The notes: a model not told the origin generated them from the letters alone. A stretch of 64,000 nt of DNA from Aureimonas sp. OT7 (GCF_014844055.1 NZ_CP062167.1:3013501-3077500); one strand, 5' to 3'. Shown: positions 54,916 through 62,513, counted from the first letter of the stretch. Made by a program: numbers and translations.

Positions 54916-55125
54916 ATGCCCATCCGCCTGAAAAAACTGATCGGCACCGTGCTCCTGATCGTCATCGTGATCCTGTACGCGATCGTCGCCACCGCAATCG
55001 CCTCCGCCACGCTGGCCAATGCGAGCGGCTGGGTGCAGCTTCTCTACTTCCTGTTGACCGGTCTTGTCTGGATCCTGCCTGCGATGGTCATCATCAAGTG
55101 GATGGAGACGCCGCCGCGCCGCTGA
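54916..55125 (+). CDS. DUF2842 family small membrane protein
   Basis: 69 residues, two membrane helices (LIGTVLLIVIVILYAIVATA and VQLLYFLLTGLVWILPAMVI), ending IIKWMETPPRR. The pattern MPIRLKKLIGT and the WILPAMxxIKWM end match the alphaproteobacterial DUF2842 family. It is divergent from heme A synthase, as in many relatives, which hints at a link to respiration (inference). Function unknown. Confidence 0.85.
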   Translation: MPIRLKKLIGTVLLIVIVILYAIVATAIASATLANASGWVQLLYFLLTGLVWILPAMVIIKWMETPPRR

Positions 55126-55136
55126 CGACTTAGCGT

Positions 55137-55169
55137 TTGGTTAACCATGATGAGACTATGGTTAACCAA
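55137..55169. promoter_or_regulatory. Perfect 12-bp inverted repeat with TTAACCAT half-sites
   Basis: TTGGTTAACCAT (55137-55148) and ATGGTTAACCAA (55158-55169) are exact complements around a 9-bp spacer. Each arm contains TTAACCAT, the half-site reported for CtrA in several alphaproteobacteria, facing each other. It lies 22 bp ahead of the Wza-like gene. It could be a cell-cycle or CtrA-type control site, or an operator of another dimer; as RNA it would also form a stable hairpin. Confidence 0.5.
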
Positions 55170-55190
55170 GAATTGTGATCGGCGGATGAG

Positions 55191-55751
55191 ATGGCACGTT
55201 TCGGTGGATTGGCTGCGGCATTCTGCGCGTCTTCGCTGGCCACTGCCTGCACGACGTATCAGCCACCCGCCCCGGCCTTCCACCCTGCCCTGACCGGCGA
55301 GCATTATGTCGATTCCGGCGACCGGCTTCGCATCACCGTCTATGGCGAAGACGATCTTTCCAGCCAGTACGCCGTGGACCAGGCCGGTTATCTTTCGATG
55401 CCGCTGATCGGCAACGTTCCGGCGCGCGGGCAGACGACCAGCCAATTGCAGGGCGCGATCGAAGCGCGGTTCCGCGACGGCTTCCTGCTGCACCCAAGCG
55501 TCGCGGTCGAGGTGACGGAGTATCGCCCCGTCTTCGTCATGGGCAGCGTCGGCGGGCCGGGCCGCCATGCCTTTCTGCCGGGGATGACGGTACAGAACGC
55601 CATCGCCGCCGCCGGCGGCTTCGCCCCCTCGGCCGACCAGGCGAGCGTGGATCTGACGCGGGCGGTGAACGGGCAGGTCATGACAGGCCGTGTCCTGATT
55701 ACCGACCCCGTCATTCCAGGCGACACGATCATGGTGCGCGACCGGTTCTGA
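55191..55751 (+). CDS. Polysaccharide biosynthesis/export (Wza-like) lipoprotein
   Basis: 186 residues. The signal peptide ends in the lipobox LATAC (Cys20). The export domain begins YVDSGDRLRITVYGEDDLSS and continues GYLSMPLIGNVPARGQTTSQ. A SLBB-type domain follows: RPVFVMGSVGGPGRHAFLPG and TVQNAIAAAGGFAP. The C-terminus is VIPGDTIMVRDRF. Such proteins form the periplasmic/outer-membrane part of exopolysaccharide export. No Wzc, flippase or glycosyltransferase gene is nearby. The last 114 bases belong to a 173-bp unit repeated twice more downstream. Confidence 0.88.
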   Translation: MARFGGLAAAFCASSLATACTTYQPPAPAFHPALTGEHYVDSGDRLRITVYGEDDLSSQYAVDQAGYLSMPLIGNVPARGQTTSQLQGAIEARFRDGFLLHPSVAVEVTEYRPVFVMGSVGGPGRHAFLPGMTVQNAIAAAGGFAPSADQASVDLTRAVNGQVMTGRVLITDPVIPGDTIMVRDRF

Positions 55752-55782
55752 GCATCGCGGCAGCCAGGGGCCGCCGCGATGC
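55752..55782. terminator. Terminator-like hairpin, copy 1 of 3
   Basis: GCATCGCGGC and GCCGCGATGC pair over 10 bp around an 11-nt loop, right after the stop of the Wza-like gene. Because of the tandem repeat, the same hairpin recurs at 55925-55955 and 56098-56128, giving three in a row between convergent genes. Confidence 0.7.
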
Positions 55783-55810
55783 AGGATGGTCAGAGAAGGC
55801 CGCGGCCGGC

Positions 55811-56097
55811 CAGGCGAGCGTGGATCTGACGCGGGCGGTGAACGGGCAGGTCATGACAGGCCGTGTCCTGATTACAGACCCCGTCATTCCAGGCGACACG
55901 ATCATGGTGCGCGACCGGTTCTGAGCATCGCGGCAGCCAGGGGCCGCCGCGATGCAGGATGGTCAGAGAAGGCCGCGGCCGGCCAGGCGAGCGTGGATCT
56001 GACGCGGGCGGTGAACGGGCAGGTCATGACAGGCCGTGTCCTGATTACAGACCCCGTCATTCCAGGCGACACGATCATGGTGCGCGACCGGTTCTGA
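55811..56097 (+). pseudogene. Two duplicated 3' fragments of the Wza-like gene
   Basis: Bases 55811-55924 and 55984-56097 each repeat the last 38 codons of the Wza-like gene (ASVDLTRAVNGQVMTGRV to VRDRF and stop) without a promoter, start codon or signal peptide. In-frame readings through them from upstream ATGs are chimeras of unrelated frames and are not proposed as genes. Confidence 0.8.
55925..55955. terminator. Terminator-like hairpin, copy 2 of 3
   Basis: Exact copy of the hairpin at 55752-55782, carried by the second 173-bp repeat. It is preceded by a dead copy of the 3' end of the Wza-like gene. Confidence 0.65.
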
Positions 56098-56128
56098 GCA
56101 TCGCGGCAGCCAGGGGCCGCCGCGATGC
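56098..56128. terminator. Terminator-like hairpin, copy 3 of 3
   Basis: Exact copy in the third repeat, 8 bp after the stop of the convergent hydrolase gene (56136), which would use it first. Confidence 0.65.
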
Positions 56129-56135
56129 AGGATGG

Positions 56136-57308
56136 TCAGAGAAGGCCGCGGCCGGCCAGGTTGCGCATCAGATGGCTGACGCCGAAGGTCCAAGGCTCGC
56201 AGGCATCCGTCGCGCGGATTTCATTGACGAGCGTGCCGAGGCGCGGCGAATGGATGGCGACGATATCGCCCTCCTTATGCGTGAAGCCCTGCCCTGCGAC
56301 GTCGCGATCATCCGTCGGAGCGAACAGGGTGCCGAGGAACAGGACAAGGCCATCGGGATAGGCGTGATGGCTGTTGAGCGCCTGTGCTGCCAAATCGGCA
56401 GGATCGCGGCTGATCTTGTCCATCAGCGAGAAGCCCGACAGGACATAGCCTTCCCGGCCTTCCACCGTCAGGTCCAGGCGCGCGTTGCGGATATCGTCCA
56501 GCGTGAAATCCGCATCGAAGAAGCGGATCACCGGGCCGATCGCACAGCTTGCATTGTTGTCCTTGGCCTTCGACAGCAGCAGCGCCGAACGCCCCTCGAA
56601 ATCGCGCAGGTTGACGTCGTTGCCGAGCGTGGCGCCGACGACCGTCCCTGCCGAGGCGATCACCAGCACGATTTCCGGCTCCGGATTGTTCCAGGCCGAA
56701 TCCGGGCGTACGCCCGCGAGCTGGTTGGAGCCGACCGACGACAGGATCTGCGCCTTGGTGAAGATCTCGGCATCGGGGCCGATGCCGACTTCCAGATACT
56801 GGCTCCAGGCACCTTTTTCGGTCAGGACGCGCTTCAGCTCCATCGCTTCCGGGGAGCCGGGCTTCAACGCCTGCAGGTCGTCGCCGATCAGGCGGCCGAC
56901 CTCCTCGCGGATGGAGCGGGCTGCCGTGGGGTCGCCCTTGGCGCGCTCCTCGATAACGCGTTCCAGCATCGATACGGCGAAGGTGACGCCGGCCGCCTTG
57001 ACGGCCTGAAGGTCGATCGGAGCGATCAGCCACGGCCGCGACGCGTCCCGCGTATCGGGATGGGCGTTGGCGAGGATGTCCTCGAACTGCCCGACAGTCT
57101 CGCCGGCGGCGGCGCGCAGGGCGGCCGCCGGGTCCTGGCTTTCGCACAGGTCGCGCATGGTGGCGTAGGTGGCGGATATATCCACCACCGCGCCGTCGCG
57201 GATCGCCGCGACGCATGGGCCGATGCCCGGCCGCCATATACGCGCGGCCAGCGCGGCCGCGCCGGCATCCTGCGGCAGCGGTGACAGGCCGGCTGCGCCG
57301 TCAGCCAT
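56136..57308 (-). CDS. Fumarylacetoacetate hydrolase family enzyme, probable 2-keto-3-deoxy-pentonate dehydratase
   Basis: 390 residues. The block SPIDLQAVKAAGVTFAVSML (here API-DLQAVKAAG) followed by ERVIEERAKGD is shared with Caulobacter XylX, which dehydrates 2-keto-3-deoxy-xylonate to alpha-ketoglutarate semialdehyde. The catalytic fold continues with NPEPEIVLVIASAGTVVGAT (metal-binding Glu pair) and a C-terminal GFTHKEGDIVAIHSPRLGTL. The start at 57308 overlaps the upstream gene's stop by 8 bp. It is the last gene of the sugar-acid operon. Its final 6 codons are inside the repeated unit, but its own frame is intact. Confidence 0.82.
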   Translation of the reverse strand: MADGAAGLSPLPQDAGAAALAARIWRPGIGPCVAAIRDGAVVDISATYATMRDLCESQDPAAALRAAAGETVGQFEDILANAHPDTRDASRPWLIAPIDLQAVKAAGVTFAVSMLERVIEERAKGDPTAARSIREEVGRLIGDDLQALKPGSPEAMELKRVLTEKGAWSQYLEVGIGPDAEIFTKAQILSSVGSNQLAGVRPDSAWNNPEPEIVLVIASAGTVVGATLGNDVNLRDFEGRSALLLSKAKDNNASCAIGPVIRFFDADFTLDDIRNARLDLTVEGREGYVLSGFSLMDKISRDPADLAAQALNSHHAYPDGLVLFLGTLFAPTDDRDVAGQGFTHKEGDIVAIHSPRLGTLVNEIRATDACEPWTFGVSHLMRNLAGRGLL

Positions 57309-58149
57309 TGTAGGCCACCACGGCCTGCTCCTGCCGGCCGAGCCCTTCGATGCCGAGAGCCACCGTTTCGCCGGCCTTGAGATAGCGCGGCGGCTTCTTG
57401 CCCATGCCGACACCGGGAGGGGTTCCGGTGGTGATGACGTCGCCGGCTTCGAGCTTCATGAACTTCGAGAGATAGGCAATGATGTGTGCGATCGTGAAGA
57501 TCATGGTCGAGGTATTGCCCGTCTGCATACGCTGGCCGTCGACGTCCAGCCACATATCGAGCTTCTGCGGGTCTGAGATCTCGTCACGCGTGACCAGCCA
57601 TGGGCCGAGCGGTCCGAATGTCGGCGCGCTCTTGCCCTTGGTCCACTGGCCGCCGCGCTCGATCTGCCATGCCCGTTCGGACACGTCGTTGCAGATCGTG
57701 TAACCGGCGACATGCGACAGCGCCTCGGCTTCCGATACATTGTACGCATCCTTGCCGATCACGACGGCGATCTCGACTTCCCAGTCGGTCTTCTCGGAGC
57801 CGGCCGGCACGACCACGGGGTCGAAGGGACCGCTGAGCGACGAGGGCGACTTGTTGAACACGATCGGCTCTTCCGGGATCGGCAGGTTCGACTCGTGCGC
57901 ATGGTCGACGTAGTTGAGGCCGATGCACAGGAAGTTGCCGGCACGCGGCACCACCGCGCCAAGGCGTGCACCCTCGGGCGCTGCCGGCAGCGAAGCCAGG
58001 TCGGCAGCGCGGAGCTTGTCCAGCGCGGCATCGGAAAGGTTGTCCGGCGTGAAGTCGGTAACGATGGACGAGACATCGCGGATGACACCGTCATCACCGA
58101 GGATGCCGGGCTTTTCCTGGCCGGCCGGGCCGAAGCGTACGAGTTTCAT
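57301..58149 (-). CDS. Fumarylacetoacetate hydrolase family protein (diketo-deoxy-sugar-acid hydrolase-like)
   Basis: 282 residues. Typical FAH core: NFLCIGLNYVDHAHESNLPI, the metal-ligand block TDWEVEIAVVIGKDAYNVSE, and VITTGTPPGVGMGKKPPRYL. The length and pattern match 2,4-diketo-3-deoxy-L-rhamnonate or -fuconate hydrolases and proteins often named ureidoglycolate lyase. In this operon a role in breaking a diketo or keto-deoxy acid is more likely than purine breakdown. The start at 58149 follows GAGGGAT; a hairpin lies just upstream. Confidence 0.82.
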   Translation of the reverse strand: MKLVRFGPAGQEKPGILGDDGVIRDVSSIVTDFTPDNLSDAALDKLRAADLASLPAAPEGARLGAVVPRAGNFLCIGLNYVDHAHESNLPIPEEPIVFNKSPSSLSGPFDPVVVPAGSEKTDWEVEIAVVIGKDAYNVSEAEALSHVAGYTICNDVSERAWQIERGGQWTKGKSAPTFGPLGPWLVTRDEISDPQKLDMWLDVDGQRMQTGNTSTMIFTIAHIIAYLSKFMKLEAGDVITTGTPPGVGMGKKPPRYLKAGETVALGIEGLGRQEQAVVAYNG

Positions 58150-58209
58150 CGAAAATAATCCCTCTTTTCCCTGGGCGCGCGCAGCGCCGCACCTGCTTAC
58201 CACAGGACA

Positions 58210-58240
58210 CGCCCGCCGTAACACAGGTTACGGACGGGCG
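58210..58240. promoter_or_regulatory. Hairpin containing CGTAAC-N4-GTTACG between two sugar-acid genes
   Basis: CGCCCG-CCGTAAC (58210-58222), loop ACAG, GTTACGG-A-CGGGCG (58227-58240) pair over 13 bp with one bulged base. It lies 6 bp after the stop of the DHDPS-family gene and about 60 bp before the next start. It may be an intercistronic terminator or processing hairpin. Its core matches the repeat at 6725-6740, so a DNA operator is also possible. Confidence 0.5.
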
Positions 58241-58246
58241 ACAGGC

Positions 58247-59176
58247 CTATTTGCCCCAGCTCAGCGCCAGCGGCTGCACTTCGCGGGCAAGTTCCAGCAG
58301 GCCCTCGCGCGTGGCGGGGTGGATCTGCTCCATCGGATGGCGCACGCGGTCGCAGCCGATGACGCCGCCCGCCTGCATGACGGTCTTGGCCGCGCGCAGG
58401 CCGCACTGCCGGTTTTCGTAGTTCACCAGCGGCAGCACGTGCGCATAGGCCTTGGCCGCCTCGGCACGGTTGCCGGCACGGTGATGATCGAAGACGGGGC
58501 GCAGAAGATCGGGCAGCAGCGCGCTCGACATGGTGCCGGTGGCTCCGGCGTCGAGGTCCGCCATCATCGTGATCGCCTCCTCGCCGTCGAACGGCCCCTC
58601 GATCACCTCGCCGCCGGCCTCGATGAGGGCGCGCAACTTGGCGGCGGCCTGCGGCGTCTCGATCTTGAAGTAGCGGACCAGCTCCAGCTCGCGGGCCATG
58701 CGCACCAGGAACGGCACCGAAAGCGTAACGCCCGACAGCGGCGCATCCTGCACCATGACCGGAATCCCGGCCGCTTCGGACACACGCTGGAAATGCTCGA
58801 AGATGTGCTTTTCGTCGGCGCGCAGCGCGGCGCCGTGATAGGGCGGCATCATCATCAGGATGGCAGCGCCCTGCTCCGCGGCGCTCCTGGCCCTGGCGGC
58901 CGCGATGTCCGTGGAGAAATGGCTGCACGTCACCATGACCGGCACCCGGCCCGCCACATGCTCCAGGCACAGCCGGGTCAGCGTCTCCCGCTCCTCGTCC
59001 GACAACAGGAACTGCTCGGAATAGTTGGCAAGGATGCAGATGCCGTCGACACCCTGGTCGATCATGCAATCCATGACACGGCGCTGGCCTTCCAGGTCGA
59101 GCGCGCCGTCCTGAAGAAACGGCGTCGGTGCGACCGGGAACAGCCCGGTGAACGGCTGGCGCGCGGTAGAACTCAT
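58247..59176 (-). CDS. DHDPS family enzyme, probable L-2-keto-3-deoxy-arabonate dehydratase
   Basis: 309 residues of the dihydrodipicolinate synthase/aldolase family. The Schiff-base Lys171 is in VRYFKIETP. The N-terminal block GICILANYSEQFLLSDEER and CSHFSTDIAAARARSAAEQG resemble L-2-keto-3-deoxyarabonate dehydratases such as the Azospirillum enzyme. The family tyrosine that normally sits in a Y-N-x-P segment is replaced (VMVQDAPLSG). The product would be alpha-ketoglutarate semialdehyde. It is 121 bp after the binding-protein gene and part of the same strand cluster. Confidence 0.8.
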   Translation of the reverse strand: MSSTARQPFTGLFPVAPTPFLQDGALDLEGQRRVMDCMIDQGVDGICILANYSEQFLLSDEERETLTRLCLEHVAGRVPVMVTCSHFSTDIAAARARSAAEQGAAILMMMPPYHGAALRADEKHIFEHFQRVSEAAGIPVMVQDAPLSGVTLSVPFLVRMARELELVRYFKIETPQAAAKLRALIEAGGEVIEGPFDGEEAITMMADLDAGATGTMSSALLPDLLRPVFDHHRAGNRAEAAKAYAHVLPLVNYENRQCGLRAAKTVMQAGGVIGCDRVRHPMEQIHPATREGLLELAREVQPLALSWGK

Positions 59177-59297
59177 TCTCAATTCCCCTCCCTGGGATCG
59201 TGCCTCGTAAGGCGCGTTGCTGCGGGCGGCCCGCGCCTTCACACCCCGAAAGGGCGCTTTAGCGCGGTCCGTCCGCCTTGCAAAGCGAAAAGTATGA

Positions 59298-60098
59298 TTA
59301 ATCGAGCATATCGGCCGGCAGGCTCTGGCCGAAATACTTCTCGTAGATGGCGTTCAGCTTGCCGTTATGCAGGTTGGTGCCGACCCATTCGTCCAGGTAA
59401 GCCTTGAACGCGTCGTCGTTCTTGCGCAGGCCGATGGCCATGGGATAGGCGGCCATCTCGAGCTTCACTTCCATGTCGAGGCCGGGGTTCTGCTGGGCCA
59501 GCGCCTGCGCCGTCGAAAGCGCGGCGGCGAACAGCTCCTGCTGGCCTGTCGCGACGGCGGTCGTGGCGGTGGCCTCGTCCTCGTATCGCACGATATTGGC
59601 GTCGGACCCGGATTCCTTGACGGTGCGTGTCAGCTCGATATCGGCCGTGGTGCCGCGGGCGACGGCGATGGACTGCCCGGCCAGCCCCGCGGCGTCGGCG
59701 ATCTCCATCGAAGCCGGCGCGGCGATGACCACCGGGATCACGCCGTAGGGGCGCGAGTAATCGATGACCTTCTTGCGCTCCTCGGTAATGGAGAAGGAGG
59801 CGATCACGGCATCGACGCGGTTCGAGATCAGGAAGGGCACGCGGTTTGCGCCGGAAACGGCGACGACTTCGAGCGCGACCCCAAGGTCTTCCGCCAGCAG
59901 CTTGGCCGTCTCGACATCGGAGCCGGTCTGCTGCGCCGTGCCGTCGAGCATGCCGTAGGGCGGATGGCCGAGATCGATCGCGACGACGATGCGGCCGCGC
60001 GACTTGATATCCGCCAACGTGTCGGCGCTGGCCGAAGCCGCGAGGGCCCCGAGGGTTACGCCGAGCGCCAGTGCGCCGGCCAGAAACTTCTTCATCAT
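59298..60098 (-). CDS. ABC transporter substrate-binding protein, polar amino acid family (SBP type 3)
   Basis: 266 residues with a signal peptide (MMKKFLAGALALGVTLGALA then ASASA). The mature part TLADIKSRGRIVVAIDLGHP-PYG, PFLISNRVDAVIASFSITEE and RKKVIDYSRPYGVIPVVIAA are standard for family-3 binding proteins. These mostly bind amino acids. The Arg and Asp usually gripping the alpha-amino/carboxyl group cannot be confirmed by eye. Its neighbours are sugar-acid enzymes, so the ligand may be a sugar acid (inference). GGGAGAG precedes the first of two ATGs. Confidence 0.85.
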   Translation of the reverse strand: MMKKFLAGALALGVTLGALAASASADTLADIKSRGRIVVAIDLGHPPYGMLDGTAQQTGSDVETAKLLAEDLGVALEVVAVSGANRVPFLISNRVDAVIASFSITEERKKVIDYSRPYGVIPVVIAAPASMEIADAAGLAGQSIAVARGTTADIELTRTVKESGSDANIVRYEDEATATTAVATGQQELFAAALSTAQALAQQNPGLDMEVKLEMAAYPMAIGLRKNDDAFKAYLDEWVGTNLHNGKLNAIYEKYFGQSLPADMLD

Positions 60099-60148
60099 GT
60101 GGTCTCTCCCTGAAATCGACCTTGTGGTTCGATGGATGACGGCGACGA

Positions 60149-60925
60149 TCACAGACCGTTGCCGATAAATTGCCGCAGCTCCTCCGTCTGCGGATTGGCG
60201 AGCATGCCGCCGGAGCCCGTCTCCCAGACCTTGCCCTGGTGCATGAACACGACGAGGTCGGCGACCTTCTGCGCGAACGCCATTTCATGGGTGACGAGCA
60301 CCATCGTCATGCCTTCGGACGCCAGGCGCGCGATAACGCGAAGCACCTCGCCCGTCAGCTCGGGGTCGAGCGCCGAGGTCACCTCGTCGAACAGCATCAG
60401 GCGCGGCCGCATGGCCAGCGAACGGGCGATGGCGACGCGCTGCTGCTGTCCGCCGGACAGCTGCTCGGGATAGGCCTGGGCCTTGTCGGACAGCCCGACT
60501 TCGGCCAGCACCTCGGCCGCCAGCGCTCGGACGGCCTCGCCCTTGACACCGTTGACCTTGCGCGGCGCCAGCGTGACGTTCTGCTCGACCGTCAGGTGCG
60601 GGAAGAGATTGTAGCTCTGGAAGACGATCCCGACATCCTTGCGCAGATCGCGCAGGTCGAAGTCGTTGCCGTGCAGGCCGCGGCCGCAGACGGTCAACTC
60701 TCCAGAGTTGATCTTCTCGAGCCCGTTGATGCAGCGTAACGCCGTGCTCTTGCCCGACCCGCTCCGGCCGATCAGCGCAACCACCTGGCCGGGTTTCACG
60801 TCGAGGGTGATGCCCTTCAGGACTTCGAGCGAGCCGAAGCTTTTTCTGACGTCGCTGAACCGCACGAGCGGTGCCGACGGATCGGTCATGGGGTCTGCCC
60901 TTTGGAAAAGTGTCGATGCGTTCAT
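60149..60925 (-). CDS. ABC transporter ATPase, polar amino acid family
   Basis: 258 residues. Walker A IGRSGSGKSTALRC, Q-loop VFQSYNLFPHLTVEQN, signature [17 protein letters not shown], Walker B LMLFDEVTSALDPEL (Val where Pro is usual) and switch THEMAFAQKVADLV are intact. Two starts are possible: 60925 (after CGGAGG, 3 bp from the permease stop) and 60889 (after AAAGGG). The closer one is chosen. It energises the two permeases upstream. Confidence 0.9.
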   Translation of the reverse strand: MNASTLFQRADPMTDPSAPLVRFSDVRKSFGSLEVLKGITLDVKPGQVVALIGRSGSGKSTALRCINGLEKINSGELTVCGRGLHGNDFDLRDLRKDVGIVFQSYNLFPHLTVEQNVTLAPRKVNGVKGEAVRALAAEVLAEVGLSDKAQAYPEQLSGGQQQRVAIARSLAMRPRLMLFDEVTSALDPELTGEVLRVIARLASEGMTMVLVTHEMAFAQKVADLVVFMHQGKVWETGSGGMLANPQTEELRQFIGNGL

Positions 60926-60928
60926 GGA

Positions 60929-61582
60929 TCAGGCCTCCGAACGGTTCAGGCGGCGCTCGAAGCGGCGGGCGTAGACCGAGAGCGGATAGCAAACCGCGAA
61001 GTACAGGAGCGCCGCGAAGGTGAAGACGACGAAGGGCTGCAACGTCGCATTGTTAAGGATCTTGGCCGAGTAGGTCAGGTCGAAGAAGCCGATGACCACC
61101 GAATAGGAGGTGTTCTTCACGATCTGCACGAGAAAGCCGACCGTGGGCGGCACGGCGATGCGCAACGCCTGCGGAAGGATCACGTAGACGAAGCGCTGGG
61201 TGCTTGTCAGGGCAAGGCACTCGCCGGCCTCCCACTGCGTTTTCGGCACGGAGAGGATGCAGCCTTTCCAGATTTCGCCGAGATAGGCGCTGGAATAGAG
61301 CGTCATGGCGATGCCCGCCGACACCAGGGCCGAGAGCGAATAGCCGTAGATGCTGAGGCCGAAATAGACCACGAACATGATGACGGGCAGCGGGATCCCC
61401 TGGATGAGCTGCACATAGAGGCTGAAGGCCCGCGAAACCCAGCGATTGCGGGCGCTGCGCCCCAGCGCCACCGGAAGGCCGACGATGGTGCCGCCGACGA
61501 AGCCGAGCAGCGACAGCAGGATGGTCCAGCCGGCGCCCTGGATGAGAAACCAGTATTGTGGAAAAGTCAGGCCGAGCAACAC
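60929..61582 (-). CDS. ABC transporter permease, polar amino acid family (second)
   Basis: 217 residues and five helices. His/Glu/Gln/Arg/opine-type permease features: GAGWTILLSLLGFVGGTIVG near the N-terminus and the EAA loop VPKTQWEAGECLALTSTQRF. It lies 13 bp after the other permease gene, and the pair should form a heterodimeric channel. Confidence 0.9.
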   Translation of the reverse strand: MLLGLTFPQYWFLIQGAGWTILLSLLGFVGGTIVGLPVALGRSARNRWVSRAFSLYVQLIQGIPLPVIMFVVYFGLSIYGYSLSALVSAGIAMTLYSSAYLGEIWKGCILSVPKTQWEAGECLALTSTQRFVYVILPQALRIAVPPTVGFLVQIVKNTSYSVVIGFFDLTYSAKILNNATLQPFVVFTFAALLYFAVCYPLSVYARRFERRLNRSEA

Positions 61583-61595
61583 GGGTCGCGCCTCC

Positions 61596-62279
61596 TCAAA
61601 GCGGGGTCTTCAGTTTGCGCAGGCGCGGGAACGCTGCCTGCGCCACGCCGTGCAGCAACAGCCGCAGCGCCGATGCGAGCGCCAGATAGACGACGGCGAT
61701 GACGAGGTAGACCTCGAAGCCGCGGAAGGTGAACGACTGGATCTGGTAGGCAACGCCCGTCAGCTCGTTCGCGGAGATCTGCGACATGATCGAGGTGGCC
61801 AGCATCATCAGGATGAACTGGCTGACCAGCGCGGGATACACGCGCTCCACGGCCTGCGGCAGCTGCACGTTGAAGAACATCTGGCTGCGTGACATGGCAA
61901 GGCAGGAGGCGGCCTCAAGCTGCCCGCGCGGAATGGACTGGAAGCCCGCGCGCATGATCTCGGCCGTATAGGCCCCGACATTGATGACCAGCGCTATGAC
62001 GGCGGCATTGAATGGCCCGATCCGCGCACCCAGCACGGCCAGCCCGAAGAACAGCCAGAACACCTGGATGACCAGCGGCGTGTTGCGGATGCCTTCGACA
62101 TAGATGGTCACGATGCGGCGCGCCCATGCCGGACCGGACAGCCGCGCGACGGCGGCTGCGGTGCCGAGGACGAAGCCGGGCACGATGGAGACGAGCGTCA
62201 TCCAGGCCGTCTGCTGGATCCCCAGCCAGATGTCGGGCATGTATTCCCGCAAAAACGAGAAGTCGAATTCATAAGACAT
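61596..62279 (-). CDS. ABC transporter permease, polar amino acid family (first)
   Basis: 227 residues and five helices, start MSYEFDFSFLREYMPDIWLG. The EAA loop is IPRGQLEAASCLAMSRSQMF, and IRNTPLVIQVFWLFFGLAVL is typical of the family. It is the first gene of a seven-gene minus-strand operon (permease, permease, ATPase, binding protein, DHDPS-type, FAH, FAH). The promoter lies in the 234-bp gap shared with the dehydratase gene. Confidence 0.9.
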   Translation of the reverse strand: MSYEFDFSFLREYMPDIWLGIQQTAWMTLVSIVPGFVLGTAAAVARLSGPAWARRIVTIYVEGIRNTPLVIQVFWLFFGLAVLGARIGPFNAAVIALVINVGAYTAEIMRAGFQSIPRGQLEAASCLAMSRSQMFFNVQLPQAVERVYPALVSQFILMMLATSIMSQISANELTGVAYQIQSFTFRGFEVYLVIAVVYLALASALRLLLHGVAQAAFPRLRKLKTPL

Positions 62280-62415
62280 GAGAGCCCCCGCCCTGCGGAA
62301 GACTTCCGCAAGGTAATCTCACTACTGGACTATGCGTGTGCGTTGTGTGCCGCCGGGCCTTGTACCCGTGACCTTAAGCCGCCTCGACTATCGACACGTG
62401 CTTTACTCCTCCCGA

Positions 62416-62440
62416 ATTCACTTGCATGGCGCGAGTGAAT
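62416..62440. promoter_or_regulatory. Inverted repeat ATTCACT-N11-AGTGAAT in the sugar-acid divergent promoter
   Basis: Perfect 7-bp arms with an 11-bp spacer (one helical turn between arm centres plus), midway between the permease and dehydratase genes. It overlaps the start of TTGACT (62445-62450), a possible -35 of the dehydratase gene. It is a good candidate for a dimeric repressor site. Confidence 0.4.
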
Positions 62441-62475
62441 AAACTTGACTTCGGGACGGCTATCATAGAATGGCT

Positions 62476-62487
62476 ATTGCGTGCAAT
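62476..62487. promoter_or_regulatory. Palindrome ATTGC-GT-GCAAT near the dehydratase start
   Basis: Perfect 5-bp arms around GT, 27 bp ahead of the ATG and downstream of the possible -10 TAGAAT (62466-62471, 15 bp after TTGACT). The position suits roadblock repression. No regulator gene is in the window. Confidence 0.35.
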
Positions 62488-62513
62488 GACCAATTTTATA
62501 ACCAGGTGACGTG

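Larger units (their letters stand above)
55638..56156. repeat. Three tandem copies of a 173-bp unit
   Basis: Copies lie at 55638-55810, 55811-55983 and 55984-56156. Copies 2 and 3 are identical; copy 1 differs at one base (C at 55703, A at 55876 and 56049). The unit holds the last 38 codons of the Wza-like gene with its stop, the intergenic hairpin, and the last 6 codons and stop of the convergent hydrolase gene. The flanks share GGCCG-N-CCAGG, which suggests duplication through a short homology. 173 is not a multiple of three, so the extra copies do not extend either protein. They fill the 384 bp between the two genes. Confidence 0.95.

Noticed and set aside
55786..57284. Open frames starting inside the tandem repeats
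   Set aside because: They splice unrelated frames of the repeat with antisense of the hydrolase gene; no protein-like sequence results.
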